Positions 41,669 to 50,899 of a stretch of DNA of 64,000 nt are shown here, piece after piece. The position numbers and the translations under genes were made by a program. Below the pieces are notes generated by a model. That model made no database searches. It worked only from the letters and a program-made list of their open reading frames with translations, and had not been told where the DNA came from. How positions within the stretch are numbered: the first letter of the stretch is position 1; every line of letters starts with the position of its first letter. The DNA is from Selenomonas sp. AB3002 (GTDB lineage: Bacteria; Bacillota; Negativicutes; Selenomonadales; Selenomonadaceae): positions 806,001-870,000 of the forward strand of contig NZ_JNIO01000008.1 of assembly GCF_000702545.1 (NCBI RefSeq). Reading direction: 5' to 3'.

Positions 41669-42760
41669 TTGGAAGCAGATCGTATCTATAATTTCAATCC
41701 GGGGCCGGCTGTGCTGCCCCTGGAAGTACTGAAGGAAGCCCAGGGCGAATTCCTGAATTTCAACCACAGCGGCATGAGCATCCTGGAAATCAGCCACCGC
41801 GCCAAGCAGTTTGACGAAGTACTGGAGAAAGCCAAGGCAGATGTGAAAGAGCTGATGGGCCTGGGCGATGATTACGAAGTCCTCTTCATCCAGGGCGGCG
41901 CCAGCCTGCAGTTTGACATGATTCCCATGAATTTTGCCACCAAAAAACACAAGGGTTCTTATGTGCTGTCCGGCAGCTTTGCCAGCAAGGCATATAAGGA
42001 AGCCGAAATCCTTGGCGTAGGCGAAGTAGCTGCTTCAAGCAAGGACGTGGATTTCCGCCACATCCCCACCCAGGATGAGCTGAAGATAAACCCTGAGGCT
42101 GCCTACGTGCACCTCTGCTACAATAATACTATCTACGGCACTGAGTACCATTACATCCCTGAGACCAATGGCGTGCCCCTCTTTGCAGACATGTCCTCTG
42201 ACATGCTCTCCCGCCCCCTGGACTTTTCCAAGTTCTCCTTTATCTACGCCGGTGTCCAGAAGAACCTCGGCCCGGCTGGCACCGTGCTGGTAGTAGCAAA
42301 GAAGTCCCTGCTGGAAAAGAGCCCTGAAACTTTGCCCACCATGCTGCGCTATGACACTTTCTATAAAAAGAACTCCCTCTACAACACCCCCCCTGCCTTC
42401 TGCATCTACATGGTAGGCAAGGTGGCAGCCTGGATCAAGGCCCAGGGCGGTCTCTCCGTCATGGCAGAGCGCAATGCCAAGAAGGCAGCCCTGCTCTATG
42501 AGGCCATCGACAGCTCCGAAGGCTTCTACAAGGGACATGCAGACAAGGACAGCCGTTCCTTCATGAACGTCACCTTCCGTCTGCCAAGTGAGGAGCTGGA
42601 GAAGGAATTCGTAGCTGAGGCCGGAAAGGTTGGCCTGGGCGGCGTCAAGGGCCACCGCAGCGTCGGCGGCATGAGAGCTTCCATCTACAATGCCATGCCC
42701 TATGAGGGCGTAGCCAAGCTGGCAGAGTTCATGGAGAGCTTCCGCAAGGCTCACAAGTAA
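41669..42760 (+). CDS. serC: Phosphoserine aminotransferase
   Basis: 363 residues. A PLP enzyme making phosphoserine from phosphohydroxypyruvate. It begins RIYNFNPGPAVLP, with LFIQGGASLQF, the DMSSDMLSRP region and the PLP-Lys stretch FIYAGVQKNLGPAG, ending GGMRASIYNAMP. The start is TTG at 41669, with AGGAGG 8 bases upstream. It and serA form a divergent pair covering two consecutive steps. Confidence 0.95.
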   Translation: MEADRIYNFNPGPAVLPLEVLKEAQGEFLNFNHSGMSILEISHRAKQFDEVLEKAKADVKELMGLGDDYEVLFIQGGASLQFDMIPMNFATKKHKGSYVLSGSFASKAYKEAEILGVGEVAASSKDVDFRHIPTQDELKINPEAAYVHLCYNNTIYGTEYHYIPETNGVPLFADMSSDMLSRPLDFSKFSFIYAGVQKNLGPAGTVLVVAKKSLLEKSPETLPTMLRYDTFYKKNSLYNTPPAFCIYMVGKVAAWIKAQGGLSVMAERNAKKAALLYEAIDSSEGFYKGHADKDSRSFMNVTFRLPSEELEKEFVAEAGKVGLGGVKGHRSVGGMRASIYNAMPYEGVAKLAEFMESFRKAHK

Positions 42761-42772
42761 AAAAAGCAATGC

Positions 42773-42818
42773 AAAAGGCATCTGCAACCATCATGAGATG
42801 GTCGGCAGATGCCTTTTT
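42773..42818. terminator. Bidirectional terminator between serC and codY
   Basis: AAAAGGCATCTGC pairs with GCAGATGCCTTTTT across an inner ACCATC/GATGGT stem. Confidence 0.85.
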
Positions 42819-42822
42819 ATCA

Positions 42823-43605
42823 TTACTGTTCGTTCTTCAGTTTCTGGACTTCATCCAGCAGGTACTCGTTGAGGACCTTGATGTAGGTGCCCTTCATGCC
42901 CAGGGACTTGGACTCGATGACACCGGCGGACTCGAACTTGCGCAGGGCATTGACGATGACAGAACGGGTGATCTTCACCTCGTCTGCAATCTTGGAAGCC
43001 ACCAGCAGGCCCTCGGTGCTGTCCAGGGCAGACAGGATGGCGATGGCTGCCTTGCGCTCGGAGAAGGACAGGGTGTTCAGGGCAATCTGCACCGTAGCCT
43101 TCTTGCGTGCCTCGATCTCAATCTTCTGGGCGTGGTCGCGGAGCATCTCCATGCCCACCACGGTTGCGCCATACTCGCAGAGCAGGAGGTCATCATCGGT
43201 GAACTCTTCATCGTACTTGGCGATGATAAGGGTGCCAATGCGCTCTCCTACGCCATAAATGGGGACAACTGTGGTATTCTTGCCATTGAACAGGCAGCGG
43301 CTGTTCTCAGAATATGCGCACATGCCAGTCTTGGAGCGCAAGTTGGCATTGGTCTCGTCCATGCGCATGAGCCAGTTCACATAGTGCTTGGGGAACTCGC
43401 CCTGGTTGATGACCTTGTCCACCATCAGGTCGCATTCGAAATCGTCCACAAAGGCATAACCAAAAATCTTGCCCTTCTTATTGGTGATATAGACATTCGC
43501 ATTGAGCACGTTGCTAAGGACACGGGAGATGCCATCGTACTCCACGTTCTCGGAACGCTGCAGCAGACGGTTGATCTTCCTTGTTTTTTCCAGCAATGAT
43601 GACAT
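42823..43605 (-). CDS. codY: GTP- and branched-chain amino acid-sensing repressor CodY
   Basis: 260 residues from ATG at 43605 (SD GGGAGAGG). N-terminal GAF-type sensor (LEKTRKINRLLQ, VYITNKKGKIFGY, GTLIIAKYDEEF), C-terminal winged HTH with ASKIADEVKITRSVIVNALR. A global nutrient repressor in low-GC Gram-positives and Negativicutes. It lies after hslU on the same strand; in Bacillus codY also follows clpQY (hslVU), so the order is partly conserved. Confidence 0.95.
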   Translation of the reverse strand: MSSLLEKTRKINRLLQRSENVEYDGISRVLSNVLNANVYITNKKGKIFGYAFVDDFECDLMVDKVINQGEFPKHYVNWLMRMDETNANLRSKTGMCAYSENSRCLFNGKNTTVVPIYGVGERIGTLIIAKYDEEFTDDDLLLCEYGATVVGMEMLRDHAQKIEIEARKKATVQIALNTLSFSERKAAIAILSALDSTEGLLVASKIADEVKITRSVIVNALRKFESAGVIESKSLGMKGTYIKVLNEYLLDEVQKLKNEQ

Positions 43606-43777
43606 GTAAGCCTCTCCCTTTCTGACTTTTGAAACTTTAAAACACAATAGCTGTATTTTCGCACTTTTTACATACCATTGTTATTTTATCATATTTTTCA
43701 CAATTATCATAGATGGCAAGGAAATTTTTTTAATTAAATTTTCTGCTTTTACTCACTTTCAAAGACAGAAAAGGAAA

Positions 43778-43802
43778 GACGACAGCCAAAGAAGCTGCCG
43801 TC
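43778..43802 (-). terminator. hslU terminator
   Basis: Minus strand: GACGGCAGC, a 7-base loop, GCTGTCGTC, then TTTCCTTTTC, 27 bases after the hslU stop. Confidence 0.65.
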
Positions 43803-43828
43803 TGCCATAAACTTTCTGAAATAGTTAC

Positions 43829-45241
43829 TTAAAGTATGAACTGGGAAAGGTCCCTGTTCACCACAATATCTGATAACTTCTCATCCACATAGGATGCGTC
43901 AATGGTCACATGCTTCTCGGTAAGGTCGGGAGCGTCAAAGCTCACCTGCTCCAGGAGCTTCTCCAGAAGAGTGTGGAGACGGCGGGCACCGATGTCCTCA
44001 GCCTGCTCGTTCACATCGCAGGCCAGCTCAGCCACCCGGCTGATGGCATCAGGCCTGAATTCAATGGTCACGCCCTCAGTAGCCAGCAGAGCCTCATACT
44101 GCTTCAGCAGGGCATTCTGGGGTTCAGTGAGGATTTTCTCAAAGTCTTCCTTGCGCAGGGACTTCAGCTCCACGCGGATGGGGAAACGGCCCTGCAGCTC
44201 GGGAATCAGGTCGGAGGGCTTGGCCGTGTGGAAAGCGCCGGCAGCGATGAAGAGGATGTGGTCAGTCTTCACGGGGCCGTACTTGGTCATGACCGTAGAG
44301 CCTTCCACGATGGGCAGGATATCACGCTGCACGCCCTCCCGGGACACATCAGCGCCGCCGGAAGTGCCGTTCTTCACTGCCACCTTGTCAATCTCATCCA
44401 GGAACACGATGCCGGTATATTCGGCTACCTTCACGGCCTCTTCTGCCACAGCTTCCATATCGATGAGCTTGGCAGCCTCTTCCTGGGCGAAGATCTTGCG
44501 GGCCTGGGCCACGGTGACCTTGCGCTTCTTGCGGTTCTTGGGCATCAGGCTGCCGATCATATCCTGCAGGTTGTCACCCATGCCCTCCAGGCTGGAGCCT
44601 GCGAACATGCCCACCATGGGCTTGGAGGACTCTTCCACATCTATCTCGATGGTCTCCTCCTCCAGCTCGCCCTTGTCCAGGCGCTTCTTCACCCATTCGC
44701 GTCCGGCAGGATATTTTGGTTCTGCTGGCTTCTCCTCTTCCTCCTCGGCAGCCCCGAAGAGCTTGCCCAGAGGATTCTGGGATTTCTTGGGCTGGGGCAC
44801 GAAGACATCCAGGATGCGCTCTTCTGCCAGTTCCTTGGCCTTGTCCTGCACGGCTTCCATGCGCTGCTGGCGCACCATGCGCACAGCAGTCTCCGCCAAA
44901 TCACGGACAATGGATTCCACATCACGGCCCACATAGCCCACCTCGGTGAACTTGGTGGCTTCTACCTTGATGAAGGGTGCCTTCACCAGCTTCGCCAGGC
45001 GGCGGGCAATCTCCGTCTTGCCCACGCCGGTGGAGCCGATCATGAGGATGTTCTTGGGTATGATATCCTCCTTCATGGCTCCCGTAAGCTGGCGGGAACG
45101 CCAGCGGTTGCGCAGGGCGATAGCCACGGAACGCTTGGCCTCCCCCTGCCCCACTACGTATTTATCCAGCTCCGCCACGATTTCCCGGGGAGTCTGCTCA
45201 TTCACGCCAATTTCTTCTATCTTCTTCTCGATGTCGCTCAT
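43829..45241 (-). CDS. hslU: HslU ATPase subunit of the HslUV protease
   Basis: 470 residues. AAA+ unfoldase: Walker [13 protein letters not shown], the N-terminal [16 protein letters not shown], the I-domain insert (about 120-240), Walker [12 protein letters not shown], sensor 1 region [15 protein letters not shown], sensor 2 [12 protein letters not shown], and the C-terminal tail ending RDLSQFIL that docks into HslV. Overlaps hslV by ATGA. Confidence 0.97.
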   Translation of the reverse strand: MSDIEKKIEEIGVNEQTPREIVAELDKYVVGQGEAKRSVAIALRNRWRSRQLTGAMKEDIIPKNILMIGSTGVGKTEIARRLAKLVKAPFIKVEATKFTEVGYVGRDVESIVRDLAETAVRMVRQQRMEAVQDKAKELAEERILDVFVPQPKKSQNPLGKLFGAAEEEEEKPAEPKYPAGREWVKKRLDKGELEEETIEIDVEESSKPMVGMFAGSSLEGMGDNLQDMIGSLMPKNRKKRKVTVAQARKIFAQEEAAKLIDMEAVAEEAVKVAEYTGIVFLDEIDKVAVKNGTSGGADVSREGVQRDILPIVEGSTVMTKYGPVKTDHILFIAAGAFHTAKPSDLIPELQGRFPIRVELKSLRKEDFEKILTEPQNALLKQYEALLATEGVTIEFRPDAISRVAELACDVNEQAEDIGARRLHTLLEKLLEQVSFDAPDLTEKHVTIDASYVDEKLSDIVVNRDLSQFIL

Positions 45242-45786
45242 GCCAGTTCCTCCACCTTGATATTATGGTTCGTGTAGACGCAGATGTCTGCGGCAATGGA
45301 AAGAGCCTCTTTGGCCACCTCTTTGGCTTCCATATCCGTATGCTGCACCATGGCCCGGGCTGCTGCCAGGGCGTAGAAGCCGCCGGAACCGATAGCTGCT
45401 GCATCCCCGTCCGGCTCAATGACCTCGCCGTTGCCTGAGAGCATGAGGATTTTCTCCTTGTCAGCTACCAGCAGCAGGGCCTCCAGCTTCCTGAGCACCC
45501 TGTCCGTGCGCCAATCCTTGGCCAGCTCCACCGCAGCCCGCTGCAGGTTGCCATTGTAGCTTTCCAGCTTGCCCTCGAACTTCTCGAAGAGGGTGAAGGC
45601 ATCAGCCACAGAACCGGCAAAACCTGCCAGCACCTTGCCGTGATAGAGAGTACGCACTTTCCGCGCATTGGCCTTCATGATGGCGCTCTGTCCAAAGGTC
45701 ACCTGGCCGTCACCAGCAATGGCAGTCTTGCCATTCTTGCGCACGGCACAGATAGTAGTAGCATGAAATTCCATTCTGCTTTCCAT
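45238..45786 (-). CDS. hslV: HslV peptidase subunit
   Basis: 182 residues from the ATG at 45786 (SD AGGAG, 8 bases). The proteasome-like catalytic threonine is in [13 protein letters not shown], with DGQVTFG and [13 protein letters not shown] further on. The likely nucleophile (Thr10 or Thr11) is preceded by about nine residues, so unlike E. coli HslV, where only Met is removed, a short N-terminal segment would have to be processed. It lies 40 bases after trmFO; a xerC gene often found between them is absent. Confidence 0.95.
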   Translation of the reverse strand: MESRMEFHATTICAVRKNGKTAIAGDGQVTFGQSAIMKANARKVRTLYHGKVLAGFAGSVADAFTLFEKFEGKLESYNGNLQRAAVELAKDWRTDRVLRKLEALLLVADKEKILMLSGNGEVIEPDGDAAAIGSGGFYALAAARAMVQHTDMEAKEVAKEALSIAADICVYTNHNIKVEELA

Positions 45787-45826
45787 AAGATCAACTCCTA
45801 GTAAGGCTGTGTCAGATATTGATGTG

Positions 45827-47170
45827 TCAGATATTAAGCTGGGACTTGAACTTCTCCAGGCTTTCCAAAGCTCGTTTGGCCAGCCATTCTTTCTTGTATT
45901 TTTTCCGCTCACTGCGGGGGATAGCTCTCAAATCCTGCTTGGTCAGCCCCGCATCCGGCAAAAGCCCGAAATTCACATTCATGGGCTGGAAATGCTTGGC
46001 TTCGCTGGTGGTGATATAGTGAGCCAGAGCTCCGTGGCAGGTTTCCTCCGGGAACACCAGCGGCTCCAAATCCATGGCTGCCCTGGCGGCATTGATGCCT
46101 GCCACCAGTCCTGAGGAAGCGCTTTCCACATAGCCCTCCACTCCCGTCATCTGCCCGGCAAAGAAGAGATTGTCATTGCCCTTCAGCTGATATGTAGGGC
46201 GCATGTGGCGGGGAGAATTCAGGAAGGTATTGCGGTGCATGACGCCGTAGCGCAGGAACTCTGCATGCTCCAGGCCGGGTATCATGCCAAAGACACGGCG
46301 CTGCTCAGGCCACTTCAGGTGAGTCTGGAAGCCCACGATATTGTAAAGGGTGGCTCCCGCATTATCCTGACGCAGCTGCACCACGGCAAAGGGCAGTTCC
46401 CCGGTCTCCGGGTGCTCCAGCCCTACAGGCTTCAAGGGACCGAAAAGAAGCGTATCTTCGCCACGGGACGCCATGACCTCCACAGGCATGCAGCCCTCGA
46501 AGAATTTCTCCTTCTCAAAATCCTTGGTGGGAGCTTTCTCGGCATTTACCAGTTCCTGCCAGAAGGCCCGATACTCTGCCTCAGTCATGGGACAGTTGAT
46601 GTAGGCAGCCTCTCCCTTGCCGTAGCGGGAAGCACGGTAGGCTTTGGTCATGTCCACGGATTCCAGGCTCACGATGGGCGCTGCCGCATCATAGAAATAC
46701 AGGGAATCACTGTCCGTGCGGCGGGCAATATCTTCCGCCAAGGCTCCTTCCGTAAGGGGGCCGCTGGCAATGATGGTCACCGACCCCTCTTCTTCGGGGA
46801 TGGCAGTGACTTCCTCATGAATCACCGTTATGTTTGGATGGTTGCTTACCTTTTCGGTGATGTAATCGCTGAAGCCGTGCCGGTCCACCGCCAAGGCGCC
46901 CCCAGCGGGCACCTTGGTAGCATCAGCAGCCTCCATGATGATGGAGCCCAGCCGGCGCATTTCTTCTTTCAATACGCCTACGGCGTTTTCCATGCCAGCC
47001 CCACGCAAAGAGTTGCTGCACACCAGCTCCGCAAAGCCTGCAGTCTTGTGGGCCGGAGTGGATTTCTCCGGGCGCATCTCATATAAGGTCACCTCAGCGC
47101 CCATTTTGGCTGCCTGCCAGGCGGCTTCCGCCCCTGCCAGGCCTGCGCCGACGATGATAACTTTCTTCAT
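45827..47170 (-). CDS. trmFO: Methylenetetrahydrofolate-tRNA-(uracil-5-)-methyltransferase
   Basis: 447 residues. FAD- and folate-dependent enzyme making m5U54 in the T-loop of tRNA. N-terminal dinucleotide motif [32 protein letters not shown] with the catalytic-type Cys, and the C-terminal [22 protein letters not shown] motif. Overlaps topA by ATGA. Confidence 0.97.
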   Translation of the reverse strand: MKKVIIVGAGLAGAEAAWQAAKMGAEVTLYEMRPEKSTPAHKTAGFAELVCSNSLRGAGMENAVGVLKEEMRRLGSIIMEAADATKVPAGGALAVDRHGFSDYITEKVSNHPNITVIHEEVTAIPEEEGSVTIIASGPLTEGALAEDIARRTDSDSLYFYDAAAPIVSLESVDMTKAYRASRYGKGEAAYINCPMTEAEYRAFWQELVNAEKAPTKDFEKEKFFEGCMPVEVMASRGEDTLLFGPLKPVGLEHPETGELPFAVVQLRQDNAGATLYNIVGFQTHLKWPEQRRVFGMIPGLEHAEFLRYGVMHRNTFLNSPRHMRPTYQLKGNDNLFFAGQMTGVEGYVESASSGLVAGINAARAAMDLEPLVFPEETCHGALAHYITTSEAKHFQPMNVNFGLLPDAGLTKQDLRAIPRSERKKYKKEWLAKRALESLEKFKSQLNI

Positions 47171-49422
47171 GCCTTTTCTCCTTCGGCTGCGGCCTCCGCC
47201 TCAGCTTTTTCCAATTCCTTGGCCCGCTTGGCCTCGGCCCGCTGGCGAATCTTCTCCAGCTCCTTGTTGATGGGGTGATTGATGCGACTCTCGCAATCGT
47301 CGTTGCTGCAATAAGTGATGCCCCTGCCGTTCTTATAATGATGCTTCAGCATAAAGGCACCGCACTTCTCGCACTTCTCCTGCAAGGGCTGGTCCCAGGT
47401 GTTGTAATCACACTCAGGGTAGTTCTCGCAACCGTAGAAGGTACGGCCCCTGCGGGTGCGGCGCTCCACGATGCGTCCCCCGCACTTGGGACAGGTCACA
47501 CCGGTGTCCTTCAGCAGGGGCTTGGTATTGCGGCACTCGGGGAAACCCGGGCAGGCCAGGAACTTGCCAAAGCGCCCCTGCTTCACCACCATCATGCGGC
47601 CGCAGAGATCGCACTGCACATCGGAAACCTCCACCGGCAGCTCCACATGACCTATGGCCTCGTCAGCCTTTTCCAAAGTCTCCTCAAAGGGGCCGTAGAA
47701 CCCCCCCAGCAGGTCGTTCTTCTTCACCTGGCCCTCGGCAATGCCGTCCAGCTCGTTCTCCAGGTCTGCCGTGAACTTCACATCAACGATATCCTGGAAA
47801 TACTCCTCCAGCATATCCACCACCACAAAGCCCAGCTCCGTGGGCTGGAAGTGCTTGTCAATGCGCTGCACATAGCCCCGGGCCTGAATGGTCTCAATGA
47901 TTGGGGCATAGGTGCTGGGGCGCCCGATTTCCTTTTCCTCCAGGGTCTTGACCAGGGAAGCATCGTTGTAGCGGGGAGGCGGCTCCGTGAAGTGCTGCTG
48001 GGGCAGTGTCTTCACGAGATCCAGAGCATCCCCTTCCGCCAGCTCCGGCAGGATGACATCCTTTTCCTTCTTGGTGGCATCTGCCCCGGCATAGACTGCC
48101 GTGAAGCCCGGGAATTTCAGGCGGGAGCCTGCAGCCCTGAGGCCGTAGCGGCTGCCGGCCTGAATGGCAATGCTCATGGTATCGTACACTGCCGGCACCA
48201 TCTGGCAGGCAATGAACCGCTGCCAGATCAGGGTGTAGAGCTTCAGCTGGTCCTTGCTCAGATACTTTTCCACCGCCTCAGGAGTCAGCTCCGCCTGAGT
48301 GGGACGGATGGCCTCATGTGCATCCTGGGCCTTCTTGCCCGCCACATAGACATTGGGCTTTTCTGGCAGATAATCCTGGCCGAAGTTCGCCTCAATGTAG
48401 CTGCGGGCCTCATTCTGTGCCACCTCGGAAAGGCGGGTGGAGTCGGTACGCATGTAGGTGATAAGACCCACGGGCCCCTTGTGGCCCAGTTCCAGACCTT
48501 CATAGAGCTGCTGGGCCAGCATCATGGTCTTGCGTGAGGTGAAGCCCAGCTTGCGGGCAGCATCCTGTTGCAGTGAGCTGGTGGTGAAGGGCGCTGACGG
48601 CTTCCTGCGGCGCTCGCTCTTCTTGATGGCCTGCACGGCAAGGTCCTGCTTCTGCAGGTCAGACACCAAAGCCATAGTCTCAGCTTCTGTATGGAGTTCC
48701 AGCTTCTCGCCGTCCACCTGAACCAGTTCCGCTTCAAACTGGGTGGACTTGGCTTTCCTGAGCTTCAGCCCTACTGTCCAGTATTCCACAGATTCAAAAG
48801 CCTGGATTTCCTTTTCCCTGTCGCAGATTAACTTCACCGTCACAGACTGGACGCGGCCCGCAGACAACCCCTTCCTTACCTTGCGCCAAAGCAAAGGAGA
48901 CAGCTTGTAGCCCACAATGCGGTCCAGCATGCGGCGGGCCTGCTGGGCATCCACCTGGTCAAGGTCAATAGAGCGGGGATGCTTGACTGCCTCCTGGATG
49001 GCAGGCTTGGTTATTTCGTTGAAGACAATGCGGCAGTCCCCGGCAGGGTCCAGTCCCAGAATATAGGACAGATGCCAGGCAATGGCCTCACCTTCGCGGT
49101 CAGGATCGCTTGCCAGATAGACTTTGCTGGCGTTCTTGGCATCTTTCTTCAACGCCTTGATGAGGTCACCCTTGCCCCTGATATTGATGTACTTGGGCTC
49201 GAAATCGTTCTCCACATCGATGCCGAACTGGCTCTTGGGCAAATCCCTGAGATGTCCCATGGAGGCACGCACCATGTACTTCTTGCCCAGGTATTTCTCT
49301 ATAGTCTTGGCCTTGGCCGGTGACTCCACCACCACCAGGGTCTTCTTCACTTTGCTGGCCGTAGCTTTCTTCTTTGGCCTTACCTTTTTCTTCTCTTCTG
49401 CTTCCGCAACTGCTGCAGCCAA
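47167..49422 (-). CDS. topA: DNA topoisomerase I
   Basis: 751 residues. Toprim domain ([34 protein letters not shown]), catalytic Tyr in [14 protein letters not shown], and C-terminal zinc ribbons ([33 protein letters not shown]). Relaxes negative supercoils. The TTG at 49422 follows GGGAG by 7 bases and lies just past the dprA stop; a longer in-frame start would overlap dprA. Confidence 0.95.
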   Translation of the reverse strand: MAAAVAEAEEKKKVRPKKKATASKVKKTLVVVESPAKAKTIEKYLGKKYMVRASMGHLRDLPKSQFGIDVENDFEPKYINIRGKGDLIKALKKDAKNASKVYLASDPDREGEAIAWHLSYILGLDPAGDCRIVFNEITKPAIQEAVKHPRSIDLDQVDAQQARRMLDRIVGYKLSPLLWRKVRKGLSAGRVQSVTVKLICDREKEIQAFESVEYWTVGLKLRKAKSTQFEAELVQVDGEKLELHTEAETMALVSDLQKQDLAVQAIKKSERRRKPSAPFTTSSLQQDAARKLGFTSRKTMMLAQQLYEGLELGHKGPVGLITYMRTDSTRLSEVAQNEARSYIEANFGQDYLPEKPNVYVAGKKAQDAHEAIRPTQAELTPEAVEKYLSKDQLKLYTLIWQRFIACQMVPAVYDTMSIAIQAGSRYGLRAAGSRLKFPGFTAVYAGADATKKEKDVILPELAEGDALDLVKTLPQQHFTEPPPRYNDASLVKTLEEKEIGRPSTYAPIIETIQARGYVQRIDKHFQPTELGFVVVDMLEEYFQDIVDVKFTADLENELDGIAEGQVKKNDLLGGFYGPFEETLEKADEAIGHVELPVEVSDVQCDLCGRMMVVKQGRFGKFLACPGFPECRNTKPLLKDTGVTCPKCGGRIVERRTRRGRTFYGCENYPECDYNTWDQPLQEKCEKCGAFMLKHHYKNGRGITYCSNDDCESRINHPINKELEKIRQRAEAKRAKELEKAEAEAAAEGEKA

Positions 49423-49426
49423 ACTG

Positions 49427-50542
49427 TCACTCCCTCTCCGCACGCCTGTAGGCATGCAGTTCGTTTTCTACCACAATGCCTTCCATCTCCATCTGCAGGA
49501 GCAGGAAGGACAAGGTGGAAACCTCCCCTTCCGGCAGGCATTCTATTATTTCATCCATAGTCAAAGGGTGCTCAAAAGAAAGCACCTGATACACACGGCG
49601 CTGCTCCGGGGTGAGCTTTGGCTCCTGGCGGGGCTTCTTTTCCTCTGCAGCCAGCCCCAGTCCCTCCAGCACATCCTCTACCGAAGCAGCCATGCTGGCC
49701 CCTTCTCTCAGCAGATGATGGCAGCCTTCACTCGTGCTGGAAAAAATGCTGCCAGGCACGGCAAACACCTCCCGCCCTTCGCTCAGGGCCAGTTCCGCCG
49801 TAATCAGGGAACCGGAGCGCTTTGCCGCCTCCACCACTACCGTGCCTCTGGAAAGGCCGGCAATGATGCGGTTCCTGGCAGGAAAATAAGCTGGCAAAGG
49901 CTGAGTGCCCGGCTCATATTCCGAAATAATCGCCCCGCCCCGCTCCACGATGGTTTCAAAAAGGCGGCGATTCTCGGGAGGATAGACCACATCCACCCCG
50001 CAGCCAAGCACCGACACAGTCCTGCCATTTGGAGCCTGCAGCGCCCCCTTGTGGGAGGCGGTATCAATGCCCCTGGCGCCGCCGCTGACCACTGTCAGCC
50101 CGGCCTTGGCAAGACCCATGCCAAAACTCTTGGCCACGGCCTCCCCATAGGGAGAAAACTTCCTGGCCCCCACCATGGCAATGCGGGCAGCCTCCTTCTG
50201 GATAGTTCCCTTCACATAGAGGATGGCGGGAGCCTCGTAAATCTCCTTCAGCATGGGGGGATAATCCTCATCCCAGATGGTGAGCAGCCTGACGCCAAGG
50301 CGGCTGCACTCTTCCTGCAGCTTCTCTGGCAGTCCGGGTTCCTCCTTGCGGAACTCCGCCAGCCGCCTGATGAGCTTCTCACCCATGCCAGGCACCTGCC
50401 AGTCTGCAGGCTCAGCCTCCCAGACCGCCCGGGCAGATCCCAGGCACGTCACCAGCGCCTGCAATTTGCTGCCGCCCACCCCCGGGCAACGGGATACCGC
50501 TGCGCCGTAAAAGGGTTCCATTCCCTCCATCTGCCTCACCAT
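49427..50542 (-). CDS. dprA: DNA-processing protein DprA
   Basis: 371 residues. Loads RecA on incoming single-stranded DNA during transformation. N-terminal SAM-like region, Rossmann core with ARIAMVGARKFSPYG, SGGARGIDTASHKGAL, AYFPARNRIIAGLSRGTVVVEA, and a C-terminal winged helix (LTMDEIIECLPEGEVSTLSF). First gene of the dprA-topA-trmFO-hslV-hslU operon. The start codon is uncertain among several close candidates. Confidence 0.95.
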   Translation of the reverse strand: MVRQMEGMEPFYGAAVSRCPGVGGSKLQALVTCLGSARAVWEAEPADWQVPGMGEKLIRRLAEFRKEEPGLPEKLQEECSRLGVRLLTIWDEDYPPMLKEIYEAPAILYVKGTIQKEAARIAMVGARKFSPYGEAVAKSFGMGLAKAGLTVVSGGARGIDTASHKGALQAPNGRTVSVLGCGVDVVYPPENRRLFETIVERGGAIISEYEPGTQPLPAYFPARNRIIAGLSRGTVVVEAAKRSGSLITAELALSEGREVFAVPGSIFSSTSEGCHHLLREGASMAASVEDVLEGLGLAAEEKKPRQEPKLTPEQRRVYQVLSFEHPLTMDEIIECLPEGEVSTLSFLLLQMEMEGIVVENELHAYRRAERE

Positions 50543-50681
50543 CCCCGCTTCAGCCTTCCATGCTTGTCTATACGTTTCAATCCTCTAGCTATCTGTATCA
50601 GATACTATCAGTTCAGTCTAAAAATTCCTTTAATATTTCAATGTTTTTGTCTGAAGCCATTTCCCATTATTCCAAGTTCAC

Positions 50682-50710
50682 AGTATATCATGCAGACAGC
50701 TTGCAGACAA
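50682..50710 (-). promoter_or_regulatory. Promoter of the dprA operon
   Basis: Minus strand: TTGTCT (50705-50710), 17 bp, TATACT (50682-50687), giving a leader of about 130 bases. The rest of the 442-base gap before the IS holds the left copy of the 92-bp repeat and nothing else recognised. Confidence 0.55.
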
Positions 50711-50807
50711 GTCAAGACATTCTAGAAAACTGGCTTATTTTATTATGAAAACCCAAGAAATCAAGTCCACAGGACGCAGATTGATTGGTTGTTTTCGTTT
50801 AAGGGCG

Positions 50808-50899
50808 TAGGTGCAAAACTTTGTTTTGCACGGAGTTTTATGGCATTCTGGCAGCTTTGACGCTTACGACCTTTTCATCTACAGTAGCCTATGCTATAA
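50808..50899. repeat. 92-bp direct repeat, left copy
   Basis: Identical to 52926-53017 over 92 bases, directly abutting the left end of the IS. It starts TAGGTGCAAAACTTTG and ends TATGCTATAA. Interpreted as a very long target-site duplication. Confidence 0.9.

Noticed and set aside
41468-43747. CodY-box-like sequences in the serA promoter (41468-41482) and upstream of codY (43733-43747)
   Set aside because: They match only about 9-10 of 15 positions of AATTTTCWGAAAATT, too weak to report as sites.
43910-45277. Long plus-strand frame opposite hslU and hslV
   Set aside because: hslU and hslV are unmistakable on the minus strand; the opposite frame has no ribosome-binding site or recognisable fold.
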